64,000 bases of DNA from Leucobacter chironomi DSM 19883 (GTDB taxonomy: Bacteria > Actinomycetota > Actinomycetes > Actinomycetales > Microbacteriaceae). The translations under genes were made by a program, and so were the position numbers. The stretch spans positions 1 to 64,000 of the forward strand of contig NZ_ATXU01000004.1 in the NCBI RefSeq assembly GCF_000421845.1, in the 5' to 3' direction. Within the stretch, counting starts at the first letter, position 1, and the number at the start of each line of letters is the position of its first letter. Below, one piece after another: positions 18,056-26,361 of the stretch. Below the pieces are notes generated by a model that had not been told where the DNA came from, ran no database searches, and worked only from the letters and a program-made list of their open reading frames with translations.

Positions 18056-21000
18056 ATGCGCGTGAGGCGTGAGACCGACATGAAACGGACAGTACGATAC
18101 AGCCGCGGGGGAGCAGCGCTGCTGCTGAGCGCGCTGCTGGCGGTGCCGTTGGCAGTCGCGTGCGGGGGTGCGAGCGCAGCGCAGGCGGCCGACGGTCGGG
18201 GCGCGGGCAAGAGTCTGCTCATCGGCGTCGCAGCAGACGGATTCAACGCGGCGGGCACCGGCTCCATCGACATCGAGGCGAGCACCAACCCGAAGTATCC
18301 GGGAACGGTTCGTTTCACGAAGACAGCCCGCGGCGGATACGTCAGCTGTCTTGCGACCGACGATCGCGACTATCTACAGTGGACCGGCTGCAACAGCGAC
18401 GCGAGCAAGCACTGGGTCATCGAGCCGCTCGACGCGAGAAACACGCCCGGCGAACTGTCCGTGCTTGGCAGGATCGACAACACCCTCACCGGCGCGAACG
18501 TGCGCGCGGGATCGGATCTGCCGCGCTTCGTGATCCGCAACTTCAAGTATCCTGACCACTGCGTCGCCACGAAGAAGAGCGGACTGCACGTCCCCGACGC
18601 CGCGAAGCCCGATCGCAAACTGACCACGACCAAGTGCAGCGCGAGCGACACCGAGAAGAATCTGCGCACCCAGCACGCGATCATCAACGACCCTGACGGC
18701 AGCGAGTGGGAGTTCCTGCGTCAGCAGATGGTGGCGGGCGCGCAGGCGCTCGCAGCCCGCAAGAGCGACGTCTATTTCAGCGGCGGCAATCTGTGGGTGA
18801 AGCCGATGGATGCCACTGGCAATCCGATCGGTGCTGCGGCGGGTGCGACGGGGGAAGGCTACTTCTCGCCGAGAGCGATCATGGTCGATCCGCAGTTCCG
18901 CGACGCGATTGTGAGCAAGCAGAACGTGGTCCGCGACTGCGCTGCGGGCGGCCTGTGGTGGTCGGTCTACAACGGCACCGCGGATCCGATGACCCGGACG
19001 ATCGGCACCGATCAGCAGCACACCGACTCGACGGAGTTCGGGGTGTCCGTGACGGCGAGCGGCAGCTGGGAGAGCGGTACGAGCGCCTGGGTGCCGGCCG
19101 GCAGCTGGTCCTTCGGGCTCGAGGTCGGTGCTTCCAAGACCTGGGGTACGAGCGACAGCACGACGAAGTCCGACTCAATCAGCTACACCATCCCCGCCAA
19201 GCGCTACGGCATGGCCGTCGTCTCGACTGAGACCACGACCGTGCGCGGTTTGTGGATGTCGGGCACCGCCGTGAAACGCGTGTGGAACGTGCCCGGCATC
19301 ATGTCGGTCGCCAGCAAGAACAGCGCAGGCGTGCCGTTGAGCGAGCTCAGCGCCTATGAGGGGAATGAGCAGAAGTCGTGTCTCGCGGACGGCCCCACCA
19401 CCATCGAGGACGGCGCGGCATTCGAGGTGACGCTGCCGGGCGAGCAGGTTGCGCCCCTGGTCGGCGACACCGTCGCAGCCGAGGTCACATTCGTGCAGCC
19501 CGCAGCTCAAGGAGTTCCCCCGCTCGACGTGCGCTACCAGTGGTACGCCGACAAGGAGCCGATCGTGGGCCAGACCGCTCGCGAGCTCGTCGTAAAGCCC
19601 GGGTACCTCGGCAAGCAGTTGAGCTTCTCGACCTATGAGAACGGCGGATCGATGCGCTTCGAGAGCGAGAGGTACTCGTCGCTGCAGACGGCGCCGGTGC
19701 TCGCGCGGGCCTCGGACGGACTGCAGAGCGGCGTGCAGGGGGAGCCCGCGAGCCTGACGCTGCCGGACGGCATGGTCGGCACCCCTTACGAGGTTTCGCT
19801 CGGAGCCGTCGAAGGGATCGCCGAGCCCGTGACACTGGACGACGCCCAGCTGCCCGCAGGTCTGGTGTTTGACCCGGCGACCGAGACGATCAGCGGCACC
19901 CCGACAGGGGCCGGGCGCTTCGACATCGTGCTCGAAACGGCCGGTGGTGATGCGCTCGTCGCGACGGTCGACATCGATACGGCACCGACTGTCTGGCCCG
20001 GCATCCGGGGCAAGTCCGTGCGCGTGGACTCGCCGTTCGCGCTGCAGCTCGTGAGCGATGCCGGCACCGACGCGAGCTACGATGTCGAGTTCCTGACGAG
20101 TGACGGGCAGCAGACGAGCGCGCCCAACGGCGTGCGGGTGGTCGCCACGGGCGATGGGGCGCCGGTCCTCGAAGGCGCCTCCACTCAAGGCGGTGAATGG
20201 CTGGTTCGCACCACTGAGCGCAGCCCGCATCACGATGCCGGTGACGGCCGGGCAACGTCCGACACCGTGCGGCTTTCGGTCGACGGCGATGCTGCGCTTG
20301 TGCACCCGGATGGGGCGCGGCTCGAAGCGCCGCTCGGTGTTCCCGTCGAGTTGCAGCTCGTCGAGATGCCCGCGGGGGCGGACCCCGCGCCGCTCACGGG
20401 CGCGCTGCCCCCAGGCATGAGCTTTGATCCGGCGACAGGGGTGCTCTCAGGCGCGCCGGCTGGGAAGGGCGCCTATCCGCTGCACCTCGGCCCCACCGTG
20501 GACGGCGACAGCGGCGCGGTCGAGATCGTCGTGTTCGGTGCGCCTGAGATCTCGATCGAACGAAGGGTCGCCGAGCCGGGTGCGGAGGGCGCGGGCTCTG
20601 CGGCACCCGCAGGCGACCTCTCCGTCGGTGAATTCGCCGAGTGGGGCGTACTGGCGCCGCACGCCGACGAGATCACTGCGACGGTGCGGCGGACGAACGG
20701 CACAGAGTCGGTCGGCTGGGCGGCGCTCAGCGTGCCGGGACCCGGCGAGGCCCATCTCGACGCAGTTCCGTCGGAGCCCGGTCGCTATGTCATGGAGTTG
20801 CGGGCCTCGAACGCGGCAGGAACGTCGACGCAGGCGCTGGAGTTCGTTGTGCAGCCGTCCGGCGGTGGCTCGAGCGGCTCGGGGAACGATGGCGAACAGG
20901 CAGCCGATGCCGGTGCCGAAGGTGAGGGGTCGCTGTCGAGCACCGGCTCTGACCATGCGGCACTCGGGACACTCGCGGCTCTCGCGCTCCTGCTCGTCGC

Positions 21001-21058
21001 GGCCGGGGCGGTGCTGACCGTTGCTGCACGGAGGAGGCGCGGCGCATCGGGCTCGTGA
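18056..21058 (+). CDS. sortase-anchored surface protein with aerolysin-like segment
   Basis: The 1000-residue protein is exported and wall-anchored. The N-terminus is basic, then a signal helix (AALLLSALLAVPLAVACG). Residues about 50-190 include CLATDDRDYLQWTGC and KHWVIEP, which resemble a ricin-type beta-trefoil. Residues about 300-400 run NGTADPMTRTIGT, GVSVTASGSWESG, SWSFGLEVGASKTWGT, SDSISYTIPAKRYGMAVVSTETTTVRGLW; this alternating Ser/Thr pattern with the IPAKRYG turn resembles the ETX/MTX2-aerolysin pore-forming family. Ig-like segments follow (WYADKEPIVGQTARELVV; He_PIG-like at ~568-643 and ~755-828). The end has LSSTG at 960-964, a hydrophobic helix and ARRRR, a variant sorting signal. 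ATG 18056 has GGGGGAG close by; ATG 18080 is also possible. Pore formation is inference. Codon use is weaker than in the neighbours. Confidence 0.8.
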   Translation: MRVRRETDMKRTVRYSRGGAALLLSALLAVPLAVACGGASAAQAADGRGAGKSLLIGVAADGFNAAGTGSIDIEASTNPKYPGTVRFTKTARGGYVSCLATDDRDYLQWTGCNSDASKHWVIEPLDARNTPGELSVLGRIDNTLTGANVRAGSDLPRFVIRNFKYPDHCVATKKSGLHVPDAAKPDRKLTTTKCSASDTEKNLRTQHAIINDPDGSEWEFLRQQMVAGAQALAARKSDVYFSGGNLWVKPMDATGNPIGAAAGATGEGYFSPRAIMVDPQFRDAIVSKQNVVRDCAAGGLWWSVYNGTADPMTRTIGTDQQHTDSTEFGVSVTASGSWESGTSAWVPAGSWSFGLEVGASKTWGTSDSTTKSDSISYTIPAKRYGMAVVSTETTTVRGLWMSGTAVKRVWNVPGIMSVASKNSAGVPLSELSAYEGNEQKSCLADGPTTIEDGAAFEVTLPGEQVAPLVGDTVAAEVTFVQPAAQGVPPLDVRYQWYADKEPIVGQTARELVVKPGYLGKQLSFSTYENGGSMRFESERYSSLQTAPVLARASDGLQSGVQGEPASLTLPDGMVGTPYEVSLGAVEGIAEPVTLDDAQLPAGLVFDPATETISGTPTGAGRFDIVLETAGGDALVATVDIDTAPTVWPGIRGKSVRVDSPFALQLVSDAGTDASYDVEFLTSDGQQTSAPNGVRVVATGDGAPVLEGASTQGGEWLVRTTERSPHHDAGDGRATSDTVRLSVDGDAALVHPDGARLEAPLGVPVELQLVEMPAGADPAPLTGALPPGMSFDPATGVLSGAPAGKGAYPLHLGPTVDGDSGAVEIVVFGAPEISIERRVAEPGAEGAGSAAPAGDLSVGEFAEWGVLAPHADEITATVRRTNGTESVGWAALSVPGPGEAHLDAVPSEPGRYVMELRASNAAGTSTQALEFVVQPSGGGSSGSGNDGEQAADAGAEGEGSLSSTGSDHAALGTLAALALLLVAAGAVLTVAARRRRGASGS

Positions 21059-21087
21059 GACCGAGCCGAAGCATGCGGGCAATGTGC

Positions 21088-21099
21088 TAGCTTTCGGAG
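21088..21099 (+). promoter_or_regulatory. leaderless-type promoter of the HTH regulator
   Basis: TAGCTT at 21088-21093, with TG upstream (TGCTAGCTT), lies six bases before the GTG at 21100. The GGAGG that touches the start codon is too close to act as a ribosome binding site. Confidence 0.55.
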
Positions 21100-21987
21100 G
21101 TGGATCAACTCGACCTTCTGCTGGTACGCCTGCATCATGACTACGAGGATGTCTGTGAGGCCGGGCTCAGACGCCGCCCGAGCGATCATTCGCTCGCGGC
21201 GGCCGTCGAGCGGCTTGTATCGGTAGGGTTGGCGAACTACGAGGGCGATTACCTCACGCTGCAGCGTCCGGAGTATTGCACTGTTGATTTTCCGGAGGAG
21301 ACCCTGACCCTGCTGCAGAGCTGCTATGAGCAGTGGTTGCATGCCGAGCCCGTGAGTCTCGGAGAGCAGCTACTGTACGGGCAGAGGGGGTTTTGGCAGC
21401 ACTGGTTGAATCTGCTGCACGAGCAGATCGAGGGTCCGATGCGCATGGACCTTGTGCTGGCCGACACGCCGGGAATCGTCGAGCACGACTGGATAGGGCA
21501 GCTGCGCAAGGACCTGTTGCAAGAGGTCATCGAGCAACAGGTGCTCTCGCTTCGCATGCTGATTCCGCCCAGCGATCCGGAGACTCCTCTCGGCGAGGTG
21601 GCCTCGCTGCTCACGGGGGTCGGGTTCGAAGTGCGCGTGCGTTCATCGCAGTTCCTCTTCGCGGTGTACGGCGGAAGGTCGGCTGTCATCGCCGATGGCT
21701 CCGACGGGGGCGAAGGATACTTCCTGACACGACGAGCCTCTATCGTGGGCCCGCTGCAACGAGTCTTCGATGAGCACTGGACCCAGGCGGTGCGCTGGAG
21801 CTCCTTCACACGAGGCACCGGAGACGTGCTTGAGCTCATGTCGCTCGGCTGGACGGATGCGCGCATCGCGGAGGCGATGGGGCTTTCGATGCGCACGGTC
21901 ACGCGCCGTGTTTCCGAAGCGATGGCGGCCGCGGGGGTCACGTCCCGTTTCGAGCTCGGCATCAGGTACGCGCAGTCGAAGGCGTAG
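21100..21987 (+). CDS. LuxR-type HTH transcriptional regulator
   Basis: The 295-residue protein ends in a LuxR-like helix-turn-helix (DVLELMSLGWTDARIAEAMGLSMRTVTRRVSEAMAAAGVTSRFELG, about residues 243-290). The first 60 residues look like a winged helix (LVRLHHDYEDVCEAGLRRRPSDHSLAAAVERLVSVGLANYEGDYLTL), and the middle contains a PLD/TrmB-type region with little identity. The arrangement recalls actinobacterial TrmB/LuxR hybrid regulators. It follows the surface protein by 41 nt on the same strand and both interrupt the usual pnp-peptidase order, so it may control that gene; this is inference. Start: GTG at 21100 by promoter spacing. Confidence 0.75.
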   Translation: MDQLDLLLVRLHHDYEDVCEAGLRRRPSDHSLAAAVERLVSVGLANYEGDYLTLQRPEYCTVDFPEETLTLLQSCYEQWLHAEPVSLGEQLLYGQRGFWQHWLNLLHEQIEGPMRMDLVLADTPGIVEHDWIGQLRKDLLQEVIEQQVLSLRMLIPPSDPETPLGEVASLLTGVGFEVRVRSSQFLFAVYGGRSAVIADGSDGGEGYFLTRRASIVGPLQRVFDEHWTQAVRWSSFTRGTGDVLELMSLGWTDARIAEAMGLSMRTVTRRVSEAMAAAGVTSRFELGIRYAQSKA

Positions 21988-22068
21988 CTTGCTCGTGCGC
22001 CGTGACGGTTCCCGCTGGAGCACTCGGCCGTGCGCGATCGCGGAACGGTCGGGGCGGGTGCGCGGCGA

Positions 22069-22080
22069 TAGGCTGTCAGG
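22069..22080 (+). promoter_or_regulatory. leaderless-type promoter of the M16 peptidase gene
   Basis: TAGGCT at 22069-22074 lies six bases before the ATG at 22081. Confidence 0.55.
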
Positions 22081-23481
22081 ATGCGCGAACCCATTCTGCT
22101 GCCGCTCGATCAGCCGGAACTCGAAACCGATCTCGCCGGAGGCGTCGTGCGGCGCACCGTGCACCCGAGCGGCCTGCGCGTGCTCACGGAGCGCATGCCG
22201 AGCGCCCGCAGCGCCTCGATCGGCTTCTGGGTGGGCGTCGGGTCGCGCGACGAGCAGGGCGAGCGCGAGGACGCCCCCGGCAGTCTCGGCTCGACGCACT
22301 TCCTGGAGCACCTGCTCTTCAAGGGCACTCCCACCCGTGACGCCTACTCGATCGCGACGAGCTTCGACCGTATCGGCGCCGAGCACAACGCGCTCACGGC
22401 GAAGGAGTACACCTGCTACTACGCGAAGGTGCGCGACGCCGACCTTGACGACGCGGTGACCGTGCTCGCCGACATGGTGACCAGCTCGGTGCTCGACGCG
22501 GATGAGTTCGAGATGGAACGGGGGGTGATCCTCGAAGAGCTCGCGATGGCCGCCGATGACCTCGCCGACGTCGCCAACGAGCGCTTCTTCGAGGCCGTGA
22601 TGGGGGAGCATCCGCTCGGCCGCCCCATTGGGGGTCTGCCCGAGACGATTCGCGCCGCCCGCCGGGACGACGTCGCATCGCACTACCGGGATCGCTACTA
22701 CCCCAGCACGCTCGTGATCACCGCGGCCGGGGCCGTGGATCACGACCGTCTGGTGGAGCGGGTGCTCGCCGCTCTCGATCTGTCGCCCGAGGAGCGCTGG
22801 CACACCGGCCGTGCGGCGGTGCCCGTGCGCCGGGCGCAGACGGGGGCCGAGTCGACGGGGGCGGATCGCGCAGCGTCGTTCGCGGCGGCGAGCGGCGCTG
22901 ATCCGAGTGTGCGCATCACGGCGCGTCCGAGCGAGCAGGTCAACCTGCTGATCGGCGCCCAGGGGCTGCGCGCGAACGATCCGCGTCGTTTCGCCTTCGG
23001 CGTCATGAACTCGGTGCTGGGCGGCGGCATGTCGAGCCGCCTCTTCCAGGAGATCCGCGAGAAGCGGGGTCTCGCATACACGGCCTACTCGTTCGGCGCG
23101 AGCTACAGCGACGCCGGCCTCTTCGGCATGTACGCCGGGTGCGCGCCCGAGAAGGCCTCCGAGGTGGTGGAGCTCAGCCGGCTCGAACTGCAACGGGTCG
23201 CCGAGAGCGGCATCACCGAGGAGGAGCGCGAGCGGGCGCTCGGGCAGATCGCGGGGTCGTCGGCGCTCGCGCTCGAGGACAGCGACACCCGGATGGGGCG
23301 TCTCGCCCGGGCGGAGCTCGGCAGCGGCGAGCTCTACGACCTCGACGCCTCGCTGGAGCGCTTCGCCGCGGTCACGGCCGAGGACATCCGCGGCATCGCC
23401 GCCGAGCTCGCGGCGCGTCCGCTCACGGTCGTGGCGGTGGGGGACACCGCGCGATCGACGCTCAGCGCGACCGCTGAGTGA
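22081..23481 (+). CDS. M16-family zinc metallopeptidase
   Basis: The 466-residue protein has the inverted zinc motif HFLEH at residues 73-77, followed by the distal glutamate region DDLADVANERFFEAVMGEHPLGRPIGG. The C-terminal half is the inactive partner domain with the conserved SSRLFQEIREKRGLAYTAYSF. It resembles the mitochondrial processing peptidase-like enzymes usually found beside pnp and dapB in actinobacteria. The substrate is not known. Its last 20 nt overlap the end of the convergent ATP-grasp gene. Confidence 0.92.
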   Translation: MREPILLPLDQPELETDLAGGVVRRTVHPSGLRVLTERMPSARSASIGFWVGVGSRDEQGEREDAPGSLGSTHFLEHLLFKGTPTRDAYSIATSFDRIGAEHNALTAKEYTCYYAKVRDADLDDAVTVLADMVTSSVLDADEFEMERGVILEELAMAADDLADVANERFFEAVMGEHPLGRPIGGLPETIRAARRDDVASHYRDRYYPSTLVITAAGAVDHDRLVERVLAALDLSPEERWHTGRAAVPVRRAQTGAESTGADRAASFAAASGADPSVRITARPSEQVNLLIGAQGLRANDPRRFAFGVMNSVLGGGMSSRLFQEIREKRGLAYTAYSFGASYSDAGLFGMYAGCAPEKASEVVELSRLELQRVAESGITEEERERALGQIAGSSALALEDSDTRMGRLARAELGSGELYDLDASLERFAAVTAEDIRGIAAELAARPLTVVAVGDTARSTLSATAE

Positions 23482-24967
23482 TCTCCCGCAGCTTGCGGAT
23501 GCCGGCGCGCCAGTAGACCCGGGCGGCGGGCACCCGGGTGCCGCGGTAGAGGCCCTGCAGCGCGGGGATCAGGCGCTTCGTGTGATCGGTCAGGGCGTAG
23601 TGCTGCTCCTGCGCGCGGGTGCGGGTGATGAGCATGCCCATGTCGAGGCCGCGTCCGCGGTAGTCGCCGACGCCCACGGCACGCATCCAGAAGGCCTCGT
23701 CGGGCGACTGGAGCCCCTGCCAGTCGAGATCCGCCGCGACGAAGTCGAGCCGGGCACCGTCCTGCGAGACCCGGTAGCGCCCGGTGCGGGGCGCCTCCAC
23801 CACGCGGTCGACGTCGGGGCCGGGGTACTGGATCACGAGCGTGCTCCAGGTCTCGGCGTCGAGCGCGGCCGCGCGCTCCGCCCTGATCTGCGCGAGGTCG
23901 AGGTCGAAGTCGACGTCGGAGAACTCGAGCACGTGATACGCGAACAGCGGCAACGTGGTGTCGTGCGGGGTGAGATTGGAGTGCGGCGAGGAACCGCTGA
24001 TGCGGGGGTTCAACTCGCCGAGGTACACCTCGTCGGTGTCGGTGTCGAGCAGCACGCTCACCTCGAGGATGCCGCGGTAGCCCTCCGCTGCGAGACGGTT
24101 GCAGAAGCGTTCGACGAGGTCGAGGGTGCGGGTGCGGGCGTCGTCCCCGAGCAGGGAGGGGTAGAGCTCGCTGCCCGCCCAGCCGCCGCGGTACGCCGTC
24201 AGCTCGGGGTGGCCCGTGATCTCGCGCAGGACGGGTCCGGTCACCGTTCCGGCCGCGGTGATCACGGCCTCGACGGCGAGCGGCAGGTGCGCGATGCGTC
24301 GCATCACCTTGATGTCGGGGCCGGTGATGTCGGCGGCGACGCGCTCGTAGTCGGCGCTCGACGAGACGAAGTAGGTGGTGCGGCCGGAGTCGCCGTAGGG
24401 GAGCTGGATCACGAGGTGCTCGCCGAGCCCGGCGGCGCGGGCCTGCGCGCGCAGATCGTCCCAGCCGGTGATCGTCGTGAGGATGTTCGGCACGCTGAAC
24501 GCGCCGGCGTCGTTGCCGAGCTGCGTGGTCGAGATCTTGGAATCGAGGCGGCTGCGGAGGGCGACCTCGGGCATCGCGATCTCGTAGCCGAGTTCGCGGC
24601 AGATGCGCTCGCTGCGCTCGTCGAACATGGCCATCACGATCTTCGGGCGGAGGCCGGCGGGCGTCTGCTCGGCGATGTAGCGCTGCACCTGCTCGTTGCT
24701 CAGCAGCCAGTTGGCGATGTTGACGTTGCCGCGGGGCTCGATGTCGGGCACGTTCGTGGGCGCGAAGGCTCGGGGGTGGGCGCCGTCCCAGGCGTCCCGC
24801 AGCGAGATGTAGCGGAAGCCGCCGACCCAGCGGTCCACGCCGAGCAGATTGGTCGCGGATCGGCTCACGTAGAAGAAGGGCTGCGGGTCGTTCCGCAGGT
24901 GCTCCGTGATCTCCGCGAGGGATGTGAGGCGTGGGCGCGAGGGGGAGGATCCGGGAGCCGTCGTCAT
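23462..24967 (-). CDS. ATP-grasp superfamily protein (carboxylate ligase-like)
   Basis: This 501-residue protein has ATP-grasp features: a lysine strand (RLDSKISTTQLGNDAGAFSVPNIL), an ATP-binding strand (HLVIQLPYGDSGRTTYFV), and the metal-binding end GILEVSVLLDTDTDEVYLGELNPRISGSSPHSNL. It resembles biotin carboxylase-like ligases that join a carboxylate to an amine, but the substrates cannot be told. It is tail-to-tail with the M16 peptidase gene and divergent from dapB across only 42 bases. The ATG at 24967 has TACCCT six bases upstream and no ribosome binding site. Confidence 0.8.
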   Translation of the reverse strand: MTTAPGSSPSRPRLTSLAEITEHLRNDPQPFFYVSRSATNLLGVDRWVGGFRYISLRDAWDGAHPRAFAPTNVPDIEPRGNVNIANWLLSNEQVQRYIAEQTPAGLRPKIVMAMFDERSERICRELGYEIAMPEVALRSRLDSKISTTQLGNDAGAFSVPNILTTITGWDDLRAQARAAGLGEHLVIQLPYGDSGRTTYFVSSSADYERVAADITGPDIKVMRRIAHLPLAVEAVITAAGTVTGPVLREITGHPELTAYRGGWAGSELYPSLLGDDARTRTLDLVERFCNRLAAEGYRGILEVSVLLDTDTDEVYLGELNPRISGSSPHSNLTPHDTTLPLFAYHVLEFSDVDFDLDLAQIRAERAAALDAETWSTLVIQYPGPDVDRVVEAPRTGRYRVSQDGARLDFVAADLDWQGLQSPDEAFWMRAVGVGDYRGRGLDMGMLITRTRAQEQHYALTDHTKRLIPALQGLYRGTRVPAARVYWRAGIRKLREITQRSR

Positions 24968-24973
24968 GCTTCG

Positions 24974-25002
24974 AGGGTACCCCAGTCGAACTTCGGTACC
25001 CT
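24974..25002. promoter_or_regulatory. face-to-face overlapping promoters of the ATP-grasp gene and dapB
   Basis: AGGGTACC (24974-24981) and GGTACCCT (24995-25002) are perfect inverted repeats. Each arm gives TACCCT, one on each strand, six bases before the ATP-grasp ATG and seven before the dapB ATG. The 17-bp spacing between the hexamers puts each promoter's -35 position on the other's -10. Confidence 0.6.
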
Positions 25003-25009
25003 AGGAGGC

Positions 25010-25756
25010 ATGTCTGCGAGCGTTGCGGTGGCGGGTGCCACCGGCCGTCTGGGGTCCCTCGTCTGCCGGGTGGTGGAGGAGCACCCCGATTTCGAGCTGG
25101 TCGCCCGGCTGACCAGTGCGTCGGAGCCCGAAGCGGGCGCGGAAGCGGCGATCCTCATCGACGTCAGCCACCCCGATGCCTCGCCCGCCATCGTCGCGCG
25201 CGCGCTGCAGCACGGGCAGCGCGTCATCGTCGGCACGAGCGGCTGGTCGGCCGATCGCCTCGCCGAGCTCGAGGAGCGAGTCGCGAGCCTGCCCGATGCC
25301 GGCGTGATCGTCGTGCCCAACTTCTCGCTCGGCTCGGTGATCGGCACCGCACTCGCGCGCATCGCGGCCCCGTACTTCGACGCGGTCGAGGTGGTCGAAG
25401 CGCACCATCCCGCGAAGGTCGACTCGCCGTCCGGCACGGCGGTGCGCACGGCCGAGCTGATGGCTGAGGCGCGCGAGGGACGCCCGTTCGATGCGCCCTT
25501 CGCCGAGCAGCCGGCGCGGGGGCAGCTGGTCGCGGGGATCCCGGTGCACAGTCTGCGGCTGGCGGGCGTGGTCGCGAAGCAGGAGGTGCGCTTCGGAGGC
25601 CCCGGCGAGGTGCTCACGGTCACGCACGACACCCACTCGAACGAGGCGTACCGTGCGGGCATCCGCGCCGCGCTCGAGGCGGTGGGGGAGACCCGAGGGC
25701 TCACCGTGGGGCTCGACCGCGTGCTCGGGATCGGTGCGCTCGGAGCCCGCGCGTGA
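25010..25756 (+). CDS. dapB: 4-hydroxy-tetrahydrodipicolinate reductase
   Basis: The 248-residue enzyme reduces the DapA product in the diaminopimelate/lysine pathway. The N-terminal nucleotide motif is VAVAGATGRLGSLV, the shared motif GTSGW is near residue 86, and the catalytic EAHHPAKVDSPSGTA includes the active-site His-His and Lys. The length is typical of the actinobacterial form. The ATG at 25010 is preceded by AGGAGG and by TACCCT, so it could be read from a short or absent leader. The next gene overlaps its stop codon. Confidence 0.95.
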   Translation: MSASVAVAGATGRLGSLVCRVVEEHPDFELVARLTSASEPEAGAEAAILIDVSHPDASPAIVARALQHGQRVIVGTSGWSADRLAELEERVASLPDAGVIVVPNFSLGSVIGTALARIAAPYFDAVEVVEAHHPAKVDSPSGTAVRTAELMAEAREGRPFDAPFAEQPARGQLVAGIPVHSLRLAGVVAKQEVRFGGPGEVLTVTHDTHSNEAYRAGIRAALEAVGETRGLTVGLDRVLGIGALGARA

Positions 25757-26229
25757 GCCCTCGGGCGAGGTCCGTGCTCGGTGTGGCGGTCATGAGCGTG
25801 CTGCTCGTGCTCTACTTCGTGTTCGCGGGCATCCGCGCCGTCGCCCTGCTCGCCTCGCAGGAGCCGATCCCGGTGATCATGGGTGCGGCCATGCTGATCC
25901 TGCCGTTGATCGGCGTGTGGGCGCTCGTGCGCGAACTGCAGTTCGGACGCAGCGCGACGAGGCTCGCCGATCGGCTCGCGGCGGAGGGCCGTCTGCCGGA
26001 GGAGCCGGTCGCCACGCATCCGTCCGGTCGCCCCGTGCGCGAGGACGCCGACGCCGCGTTCCCGCGCTACCGCGACGAGACGGAGGCGGAGCCGGATTCG
26101 TGGCGGGCGTGGATGCGGCTCGGCATCGTGTACGACGCCTGCGGCGATCGTCGGCGCGCCAGAGGCGCGATCCGACAAGCAATCTCCCTCGAACGCGACG
26201 AAATTCGTAGGGGATCCGCGCAGGGTTAG
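25753..26229 (+). CDS. membrane protein with C-terminal TPR-like region
   Basis: The 158-residue protein begins with two hydrophobic helices (about residues 9-33 and 41-58) and ends with a helical hairpin SWRAWMRLGIVYDACGDRRRARGAIRQAISLE that looks like one tetratricopeptide unit. Its GTG start overlaps the dapB stop (GTGA), so translation is coupled. Function is unknown; proteins of this kind commonly sit next to actinobacterial dapB. Confidence 0.75.
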   Translation: MSPRARSVLGVAVMSVLLVLYFVFAGIRAVALLASQEPIPVIMGAAMLILPLIGVWALVRELQFGRSATRLADRLAAEGRLPEEPVATHPSGRPVREDADAAFPRYRDETEAEPDSWRAWMRLGIVYDACGDRRRARGAIRQAISLERDEIRRGSAQG

Positions 26230-26249
26230 GGAAATCCGAACTTCCGGCC

Positions 26250-26255
26250 TACAAT
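26250..26255 (+). promoter_or_regulatory. -10 element (TACAAT) upstream of the amino acid permease
   Basis: TACAAT is a good -10 match. It gives a leader of about 100 nt. A second candidate, TACGGT, is at 26328-26333. Confidence 0.45.
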
Positions 26256-26361
26256 CGTCCGCGGACGGCAGCAGGACGGGGCCCGGATGACCCCGCGATC
26301 ATCCTGCCGCCGAATGCGCGAACACGCTACGGTGCGTGGGAAAGCAACGGTGAAGAACACT

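Noticed and set aside
15298-18318. A 1006-residue open frame opposite pnp
   Set aside because: It is antisense to a certain gene. Long antisense frames are expected when third positions are nearly all G or C; the same holds for those opposite ilvB, ftsK, rnj and miaB.
21096-21102. GGAGG at the HTH regulator start, considered as a ribosome binding site
   Set aside because: It overlaps the GTG itself, leaving no spacing. The -10 six bases upstream explains the start better.
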